Assembly: GCA_028819835.1 (NCBI GenBank)
Contig: JAPPKR010000090.1
Coordinates: 1 to 10,766, forward strand
Source: a bacterium
GTDB taxonomy: Bacteria > Actinomycetota > Acidimicrobiia > UBA5794 > ZC4RG35
Direction: 5' to 3'
DNA length: 10,766 nucleotides
Shown: positions 6,694 to 10,766 of the stretch, piece by piece
Numbering within the stretch: the stretch's first letter is position 1
Layout: the number at the start of each line of letters is the position of its first letter
The notes under the pieces: generated by a model
What the model was told of the DNA's origin: nothing
The model's input: the letters and a program-made list of their open reading frames with translations, nothing else
The model's database searches: none
Program-made: the position numbers and the translations under genes

Positions 6694-7554
6694 TCAGTCC
6701 TCGGCCACCACCGGGTTGCGGAGCACGCCCAGCCCGTCGATGTCCACCTCTGCCACGTCCCCGGGCCGCAGCCACCGGGGAGGCGTGCGGGCCATTCCGA
6801 CCCCCGGCGGGGTGCCGGTGGCGATCACGTCCCCGATCTCCAGCGGCAGCACCGAACTCAGCTCGGCGATGAGGGTGGGGATGTCGAAGATCATGTCCCG
6901 GGTGTTGGCCTCCTGGAGGGTCTCGCCGCTCACCCGGCAGCGGATCCCCAGGTTGTGCGGGTCGGGGACCTCGTCGGCGGTGACCAAAGCCGGGCCCATC
7001 GGCGAGAAGGTGTCGAAGTTCTTGCCGAGGGTCCATTGAGAGGTGCGCATCTGGTAGTCCCGAGCTGAGACATCGTGGAACGGCAGGTACCCGACCACGT
7101 GCTCGAAGGCGCGTTCGGGCGGGATGTTCCGCCCCGGAGCGCCGATCACCACCCCCAGTTCGGCCTCGTAGTCCACCTTCTGGCTGATCCTCGGCAACAC
7201 GATGGGCGCATCCGGTCCGATGATGGTGGTCGAGTACTTGGCGAACACGATCACGTTCTCGGGAGGCTCGTTGCCCGTCTCCCGGGCATGGGCGGCGTAG
7301 TTCTCGCCGATGCCGAACATCTTGGGAGGGTTGAGGATCGGCGCCAGAAGCTCGATCTCGTCCTCGGCCAGCCTGGCGCAGGAGTAGCCCGCCACGGCCT
7401 CGGCGGCCCTCTCCAAGGCTTGCGGCCCCCCGGCCAGCAACGCCACCATCTCGTCGGGCAGTCCTGCGTCGGCCTGGCTGAGGTCCACCACCCCGTCATC
7501 GGTCTGGGCGCCGATCCTGGTGGTTCCGGCTTGTTTGAATGTCACTAATCGCAT
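6694..7554 (-). CDS. Fumarylacetoacetate hydrolase (FAH) family protein
   Basis: A 286-residue enzyme with a short N-terminal domain (about 1-70) and a C-terminal FAH fold. Seen: 'GIGENYAAHARETG' at 81-94 (family 'GxNYxxHaxE'); metal ligands in 'DYEAELGVVIG' (Glu130, Glu132) and 'FHDVSARDYQ' (Asp161); 'GKNFDTFSPMGP' at 177-188 with Lys178; and 'TGTPPGVGM' at 247-255. Length and layout fit the bacterial COG0179 group, which includes acylpyruvate hydrolases, ureidoglycolate lyase, 2-keto-4-pentenoate hydratases and oxaloacetate decarboxylases; all use Mg2+ or Mn2+ and act on 2-keto acids. Which reaction applies is not visible. Start ATG at 7552-7554 has GAGGGG two bases upstream, so the spacing is short, and a TAAAGT -10-like box nine bases upstream would give a near-leaderless message. 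First gene of the minus-strand pair with the inositol-dehydrogenase-like gene, divergent from the zinc dehydrogenase. Confidence 0.87.
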   Translation of the reverse strand: MRLVTFKQAGTTRIGAQTDDGVVDLSQADAGLPDEMVALLAGGPQALERAAEAVAGYSCARLAEDEIELLAPILNPPKMFGIGENYAAHARETGNEPPENVIVFAKYSTTIIGPDAPIVLPRISQKVDYEAELGVVIGAPGRNIPPERAFEHVVGYLPFHDVSARDYQMRTSQWTLGKNFDTFSPMGPALVTADEVPDPHNLGIRCRVSGETLQEANTRDMIFDIPTLIAELSSVLPLEIGDVIATGTPPGVGMARTPPRWLRPGDVAEVDIDGLGVLRNPVVAED

Positions 7555-7619
7555 GGCCCCTCACTTTACCCTCGATTCTTCCCTCTCCCGCCTGCCCCGG
7601 TCCTCGCAGAAAGCGCCGA

Positions 7620-7639
7620 GTCCCTGGCCGGTGAGGGAC
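7620..7639. promoter_or_regulatory. Inverted repeat, candidate operator
   Basis: GTCCCT (7620-7625) and AGGGAC (7634-7639) are perfect inverted half-sites with an eight-base spacer, ten bases upstream of the TAAGAT box, so they cover where a -35 element would sit. Repressor binding here could control the plus-strand promoter and perhaps both directions. Function is inferred from position. Confidence 0.4.
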
Positions 7640-7648
7640 GGAAAAGGA

Positions 7649-7654
7649 TAAGAT
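7649..7654 (+). promoter_or_regulatory. Candidate -10 box giving a leaderless dehydrogenase mRNA
   Basis: TAAGAT fits the actinobacterial TANNNT -10 consensus. Seven bases separate it from the ATG at 7662, so transcription would begin at or next to the start codon. The AAGG at 7644-7647 is 14 bases from the ATG, too far for a good ribosome binding site, which favours a leaderless message. No recognisable -35. Confidence 0.4.
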
Positions 7655-7661
7655 ACACCGG

Positions 7662-8687
7662 ATGACCGAGATGCGTTCTCTGCTGTTCCACGGCCCCGAA
7701 CAGCCGCCCGGGCGCCGGTTCACCGTCGAGCGGGCGCCGATACCCGAACCGGGACCGGGCGAGGTCCGCATCCGGGTTGCGAGGGTGGGCCTGTGCGGCA
7801 GCGACCTGCACGGCTACACCGGAGAATCGGGCCGCAGGGTGGCCGGGATGGTGATGGGGCACGAGGCCAGCGGGTGGATCGACGCCCTGGGAAAGGGTGT
7901 GTCCGGCCCCGCCCCCGGCACGCACGTCACCTTCAACCCCGCCCTGCCCTGCGCCGGCGCCTGCGGCCACGCCGTCGAGAGCCGCTGCGAACTGCTGGAG
8001 GTGGTGGGGGTGACCCCCCACATCCCCGGTGCCTTCGCCGACTACCTGACCATCGGCTCAGGCCGGGTGGTCCCCATCCCCGACCTCACCCCCGAGCAGG
8101 GAGCGGTGATCGAGCCCATGGCAGTGGGTCTTCACGCCGCCAACCAACTGGGCGCCACACCGGAGGACCGGGTGCTGGTGGTGGGCGGAGGCATGATCGG
8201 GCAGGTCACCGCCCATGCCATCCGCTCTCTCGGAGCGGGCGAGATAGTGATCTCCGAACCCCACCCCCGGCGGCGGGAGATAGCCGAGGCGGCGGGCTTT
8301 GCCACCCTGCATCCCGACCAGGTCCAAGCCGAAGCGCCCTTCGACCGGGCGATGGACGCGGTGGCAATCTCGGCCACCGTCAGCGCCGCGCTCGACGCGG
8401 TCCCCAAGGGAGGAGTGGTATGCGTCGTCGGCCTGGGGATGCCCCAGGTGACCGTCCCGCTCTTCTCGATCGTGGTGGGAGAGCGGATCGTGGTGGGCTC
8501 CTACTGCTACTCCGACGCCACCTTCATAGAGACCGCCCACAGGCTCACCGACGGCAGTCTCGACCCGGCCGCGCTGATCGGGCCCACCGTGAGCATGGAG
8601 GACTTTCCCCAGGCATTCGAGGACCTGGCCAGCGGCGCCATATCAGAGGTGAAGGTGCTGATGACCACCGACCGGGCCTCCGGCTAG
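7662..8687 (+). CDS. Zinc-type medium-chain alcohol/polyol dehydrogenase with altered structural-zinc lobe
   Basis: A 341-residue MDR-superfamily dehydrogenase. Seen: catalytic-zinc residues in 'VGLCGSDLHGY' (Cys45), 'GHEASG' (His67, Glu68) and 'EPMAVGLHAA' (Glu151), and the cofactor-binding 'VLVVGGGMIG' at 171-180 with an acidic Glu199 after the second strand, which favours NAD+. The layout matches sorbitol / L-idonate / threonine dehydrogenases. The structural-zinc lobe is odd: the usual Cys-x2-Cys-x2-Cys-x7-Cys is replaced by a segment about two residues shorter with only three cysteines (97, 101, 109), so the structural zinc is probably lost or held differently. Start ATG 7662 is preferred because of the promoter position; ATG 7671 (codon 4) is an alternative. 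Seven bases separate its stop from the alpha/beta hydrolase start. Likely oxidises a secondary alcohol in the same pathway as its divergent neighbours. Confidence 0.87.
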   Translation: MTEMRSLLFHGPEQPPGRRFTVERAPIPEPGPGEVRIRVARVGLCGSDLHGYTGESGRRVAGMVMGHEASGWIDALGKGVSGPAPGTHVTFNPALPCAGACGHAVESRCELLEVVGVTPHIPGAFADYLTIGSGRVVPIPDLTPEQGAVIEPMAVGLHAANQLGATPEDRVLVVGGGMIGQVTAHAIRSLGAGEIVISEPHPRRREIAEAAGFATLHPDQVQAEAPFDRAMDAVAISATVSAALDAVPKGGVVCVVGLGMPQVTVPLFSIVVGERIVVGSYCYSDATFIETAHRLTDGSLDPAALIGPTVSMEDFPQAFEDLASGAISEVKVLMTTDRASG

Positions 8688-8694
8688 AGACCCG

Positions 8695-9525
8695 ATGCCG
8701 CTCGTCTCCCTACCCACCGGGATCGAGATGTTCTATGAGGTGGAGGGGACCGGCGAACCGGTGCTGCTGATCATGGGCACGGCCGCCGACCACACCCCCT
8801 GGGCCCGGCAGGTGGAGGACTACCGGGACCACTTCACGGTGATCACCTACGACCACCGGGGCACCGGCCGGTCCACCCACCCGCCCGATCCCCGCTCCTA
8901 CTCCATGCGGGTCCTGGCCGACGACGCCGCCGCGTTGCTGGACCATCTCGACCTGGGGCCGGCCCAGGTGTCGGGTCTGTCCCTGGGAAGCGCCACCGCC
9001 CAGGAACTGGCCATCAACCACCCGGACAAGGTGAAGTCGCTGCAACTGCACTGCACCTGGGGGTACTCGGACGAGTGGTTCTGCCGGATGATCGACTCGA
9101 TGGAGTTCATGGTGGCGAACGACGACTTCGCGGCCTACATCCGCTGCGCTCTGATGTGGGTCGCCAGCCCCGACTTCATCAACAACCGGCCCGACGACGT
9201 GAAAGCCTTCGAGACCGGCTTCATCCTGGAGAACCCCCACCCGCCCTCCAAGGAGGGGATGATGGGGCACTTTTGGGCCGACAAGACCCACGACGCCCTC
9301 GACCGCCTCGCTCGGATCACCGTCCCCACCCTGATCACCTCCGGCGAGATGGACCACCAGGTGCCCACCCGCTATGGCCGGGAGGTGCACCGTCGCATCC
9401 CGCACTCGGACCTGCATGTCTTCGGAGGCCCCCGATCCAGCCACATCGCCTTCCACGAGATGCCCGAGGAATGGAACGCCTTCACCTTGGAGTGGATGAA
9501 AGATCAGACCTGCCGCCGGGAATAA
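8695..9525 (+). CDS. Alpha/beta-hydrolase fold protein
   Basis: A 276-residue alpha/beta hydrolase. Seen: oxyanion-hole region 'LLIMGTAADH' at 24-33; 'YDHRGTGRS' at 52-60, a standard family block; nucleophile elbow 'GLSLGSATAQELA' at 94-106 with Ser96; acid in 'SGEMDHQVP' (Asp220); and His250 in 'SSHIAFHE'. The catalytic triad is therefore complete, and length is normal for cytosolic esterases, C-C bond hydrolases and lactonases of this group. There is no signal peptide. The start ATG at 8695 is seven bases after the dehydrogenase stop with only a weak AGAGA before it, suggesting expression by readthrough or coupling in a two-gene operon. A lactonase or C-C hydrolase acting on the product of the neighbouring dehydrogenases would fit; this is inference, since the family is too diverse to name a substrate. 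Confidence 0.87.
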   Translation: MPLVSLPTGIEMFYEVEGTGEPVLLIMGTAADHTPWARQVEDYRDHFTVITYDHRGTGRSTHPPDPRSYSMRVLADDAAALLDHLDLGPAQVSGLSLGSATAQELAINHPDKVKSLQLHCTWGYSDEWFCRMIDSMEFMVANDDFAAYIRCALMWVASPDFINNRPDDVKAFETGFILENPHPPSKEGMMGHFWADKTHDALDRLARITVPTLITSGEMDHQVPTRYGREVHRRIPHSDLHVFGGPRSSHIAFHEMPEEWNAFTLEWMKDQTCRRE

Positions 9526-9577
9526 GAGGGTACGACGGGTCGGGAAACTCTACCCCTGGCCTCCACAGTTACACACC

Positions 9578-9583
9578 TACAAT
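9578..9583 (+). promoter_or_regulatory. Candidate -10 box for the small-gene module
   Basis: TACAAT differs from the TATAAT consensus at one position and sits in the 87-base gap between the hydrolase stop and the first ribosome binding site of the small-gene module. Transcription would begin near 9590. No good -35 is seen 16-18 bases upstream. Confidence 0.35.
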
Positions 9584-9612
9584 TTCCATTACCCTCGCAG
9601 GAGGGGAGAGCA

Positions 9613-9717
9613 ATGTTGGCTGCCGGGCATGAGAGAAAGGAGCCATGGGGATGGGATGGTCACTTCCTATTCCGGAAGAGCGAGAGGCATTGGGTCGTAG
9701 ATTGTTCGTGTTGGTAG
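9613..9717 (+). CDS. Candidate 34-residue upstream/overlapping small protein
   Basis: An ATG at 9613 follows an uninterrupted AGGAGG (9599-9604) by eight bases, the best ribosome binding site in this half of the window. The frame runs 34 codons to TAG at 9715-9717, overlapping the first 67 bases of the winged-helix gene in another frame. The peptide begins 'MLAAGHERKE', holds four tryptophans and two cysteines, and ends 'VVDCSCW'. It matches nothing I know. It may be a real small protein, or an upstream reading frame whose translation tunes the overlapping gene. Alternatively the site may be used only by ribosomes that load onto the mRNA for the main gene. Confidence 0.35.
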   Translation: MLAAGHERKEPWGWDGHFLFRKSERHWVVDCSCW

Positions 9718-9908
9718 GGATGCATCCGAACGGACTCACCTATAAGCAGATAGAACGTCGGTACGGACTGAGCAAAGAAGAGGTACAGGCGGTCCTGGAA
9801 GACACCAAAACGCTGATGGGTGAAGATGGATTCTCCGAGTTGTACATTCTGACGGACAAACGACTGAGAGTGAGACCCGCCAAACCATATAGATTGGTTC
9901 CTGTGTGA
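9651..9908 (+). CDS. Small winged-helix-like protein, function unknown
   Basis: An 85-residue basic protein I do not recognise as a named family. Seen: a predicted helix at about 8-22; 'GLTYKQIERRYGLSKEEVQAVL' at about 28-49, which has the helix-turn-helix spacing of DNA-binding domains; then a hairpin-like 'ELYILTDKRLRVR' at 63-75 that could be the wing. The ATG at 9651 is preferred to the ATG six bases earlier (9645), because AAAGGAG (9636-9642) is eight bases from 9651 but only two from 9645. The TGA at 9906-9908 overlaps the GTG start of the next gene (GTGA), so the two are translationally coupled. G+C is about 50% over 9661-9900 by hand count, against 68% at 9301-9360, suggesting acquired or unusually constrained sequence. 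A regulatory role is inferred only from the HTH-like pattern. Confidence 0.7.
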   Translation: MGWSLPIPEEREALGRRLFVLVGMHPNGLTYKQIERRYGLSKEEVQAVLEDTKTLMGEDGFSELYILTDKRLRVRPAKPYRLVPV

Positions 9909-10102
9909 CGATCCGGGTCTTGGACCTGCCGGAGTGGGCGATATGGGCATTTCTGGCCATTGTGGCCGGTTCTCTGATTGCGAGAACCCTTCTGGCCATT
10001 GAAGACATACGTCTCAAGAAAGCCGAACGAGCGTTGCGGTCATTGGAGTTCGCCGAGCGGTGGGAGGCTGCTCTCCGTAGGCAGTTCGGAAGCAGCCCAT
10101 AG
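9905..10102 (+). CDS. Small single-pass membrane protein, function unknown
   Basis: A 65-residue protein with one hydrophobic segment at about 11-31 ('WAIWAFLAIVAGSLIARTLL'), followed by a highly charged amphipathic helix at about 32-60 ('IEDIRLKKAERALRSLEFAE...'). The basic residues after the segment suggest the C-terminal helix faces the cytoplasm. Start is GTG at 9905, sharing four bases (GTGA) with the stop of the preceding gene, so its translation probably depends on the upstream gene. Stop TAG at 10100-10102. No family assignment. The pairing with a soluble winged-helix-like protein suggests a membrane-linked partner, such as a tether, anti-regulator or complex assembly factor; this is speculation. 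Base composition is lower in G+C than the flanking metabolic genes, as in its partner. Confidence 0.65.
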   Translation: MTIRVLDLPEWAIWAFLAIVAGSLIARTLLAIEDIRLKKAERALRSLEFAERWEAALRRQFGSSP

Positions 10103-10303
10103 CTTTGAATCCCCCTCCAAAAGGAAGGGAAGACCACATCCAAACGAGGACCGCTGATAGCGCTTCCCGGTGTAACGGCGCGGGGCTGACCATCCCGCTC
10201 CGATCTTGAAGTTGCTGGCCGACAAACTGTCTCGAGAGCCTGAGGGACCAGCCGGCAATCGCACCGGAGATAAGGACTCCCCTCCGGTAGCGTCCGGGGT
10301 GAA
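10103..10303 (+). other. 201-base leader before the MpaB-family gene, with several inverted repeats
   Basis: No gene is visible here. A hairpin just after the membrane-protein stop (10113-10129: CCC-TCC, AAAA loop, GGA-A-GGG with one bulge) may terminate the small-gene module. Further structures are GCGGG / CCCGC (10180-10184 and 10194-10198), the palindrome TCTCGAGA (10230-10237) and ACCGGAG / CTCCGGT (10263-10269 and 10282-10288), the last ending 15 bases before the GTG start. The density of repeats suggests a structured leader or binding sites, but I cannot assign it to a known riboswitch class. Confidence 0.45.
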
Positions 10304-10766
10304 GTGCTGAGATCGATCAGGACCCGGATCAGCGACTCGGTGGCGGGACTCTTCGCCCACGGGACCCAACCGCTGCAGGACACCGCCCGGTTTCCCGGCG
10401 ACCGGGGTCTGTGCGGTCCGGGTTCGGTGAGTTGGAGGGTGATCGGGGACGTCTCGGCCTTCCTGGGCGGCATACGGGCGCTTTTGATCCAGTCGGCCCA
10501 TCCCGAGGTGGTGGCCGGGGTGGAGGACCACAGCCGCTACCGGGAGGACCCCCTAGGACGGCTGAACCGCACCTCGTACTTCGTCACCACCGCCACCTTC
10601 GGGGCGCTGCCTGAGGTGGAGAGCGCCGTCGGCCGGGTCCGCGCCGCCCACCGGGGCGTGGCCGGCCTGTCATCGCGCAACCTCTCCTACAGCGCCTCCA
10701 CCCCGGAACTCGCCGCCTGGGTGCACAACACCCTCACCGACTCCTTCCTGGTGGCCTACCGGGAGT
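10304..10766 (+). CDS. Oxygenase MpaB / DUF2236 family protein, 5' part only
   Basis: The first 154 codons of a gene cut off by the window edge. Seen: 'GLCGPGSVSWRVIGD' at residues 35-49, 'SAHPEVVAGVEDHSRY' at 64-79, 'EDPLGRLNRT' at 81-90 and 'WVHNTLTDSFLVAY' at 139-152. These blocks are in the order found in DUF2236 proteins, the family that includes latex-clearing protein Lcp and fungal MpaB, which are haem-dependent oxygenases cleaving isoprenoid double bonds. Bacterial members are common in actinobacteria and mostly uncharacterised. Start GTG at 10304: the frame is open only back to the TAA at 10271-10273, this is the first usual start codon, and GGGG lies four bases upstream. It returns to high G+C, unlike the small genes before it. 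The product is likely cytosolic; no signal peptide is seen. Confidence 0.85.
   Translation, partial: MLRSIRTRISDSVAGLFAHGTQPLQDTARFPGDRGLCGPGSVSWRVIGDVSAFLGGIRALLIQSAHPEVVAGVEDHSRYREDPLGRLNRTSYFVTTATFGALPEVESAVGRVRAAHRGVAGLSSRNLSYSASTPELAAWVHNTLTDSFLVAYRE

Larger units (their letters stand above)
7555..7661. promoter_or_regulatory. Shared control region of the divergent catabolic genes
   Basis: This 107-base gap separates divergent FAH-family and zinc dehydrogenase genes, a layout typical of a locally controlled catabolic locus. It contains TAAAGT on the minus strand (7568 to 7563) and TAAGAT on the plus strand (7649-7654), each about eight bases from a start codon, and the inverted repeat at 7620-7639. 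No regulator gene lies beside it in the window. Confidence 0.5.

Noticed and set aside
10103..10135. 'CTTTGAATCCCC', resembling a tRNA T-loop.
   Set aside because: No acceptor, D or anticodon arms can be built around it.
10230..10304. Partial likeness to a SAM-type (S-box / SAM-IV) riboswitch core: 'GAGGGACCAGCCGGCAATCG' followed by 'GATAAGG'.
   Set aside because: The GGCAACC core is broken (GGCAATC), the hairpin between the conserved arms is missing, no matching closing stem is found, and the downstream gene has no link to methionine. A covariance-model scan would settle it.
9736..10473. Minus-strand frame of 245 codons across the small-gene module.
   Set aside because: No domain is visible. 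The opposite strand has two frames with ribosome-site and overlap logic, and this frame also runs into the MpaB-family gene.

Overview
The window is a high-G+C stretch (about 68% in coding parts where I hand-counted). It reads as a chromosomal segment of an actinobacterium, most likely of the Acidimicrobiia type. The main grounds are a deazaflavin (F420)-dependent nitroreductase-family protein, a DUF2236/MpaB-type oxygenase, and a secreted protein with cysteine-paired S-layer-homology repeats ('YCPDxPVTRAxMA') joined to a VanW domain. The lineage is inferred from protein style, not from a marker gene. I saw no rRNA, tRNA, insertion sequence or CRISPR array.

Left part (1-2619): the 3' end of a PLP-dependent D-cysteine desulfhydrase / ACC deaminase-like gene, a 160-nt spacer with two hairpins, then an F420-dependent enzyme of the DDN family. 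Facing it on the minus strand is a secreted protein with three SLH-like repeats, a VanW domain and a G5-like domain. Middle (2757-5268): two adjacent paralogous 12-helix MFS transporters four bases apart, clearly a tandem duplication. Then 359 nt with no gene I can support (5269-5627).

Catabolic locus (5628-9525): on the minus strand a fumarylacetoacetate-hydrolase-family gene followed by a myo-inositol 2-dehydrogenase-like gene. Divergently, from a 107-nt shared control region, run a zinc-type medium-chain dehydrogenase with an altered structural-zinc lobe and an alpha/beta hydrolase. Two dehydrogenases, a C-C or ester hydrolase, a FAH-fold enzyme and two transporters suggest uptake and oxidation of a polyol, cyclitol or sugar-acid type compound. 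The substrate cannot be read from sequence, and no classical IolE or IolD is present in the window.

Right part (9526-10766): composition falls to about 50% G+C. Here lies a two-gene module: a small winged-helix-like protein whose stop overlaps the start of a small single-helix membrane protein. A 34-codon reading frame with a strong ribosome binding site overlaps the front of the first gene in another frame. A 201-nt leader with inverted repeats then precedes the first 154 codons of a DUF2236/MpaB-family oxygenase that runs off the window. The small module is the least explained part of the window.
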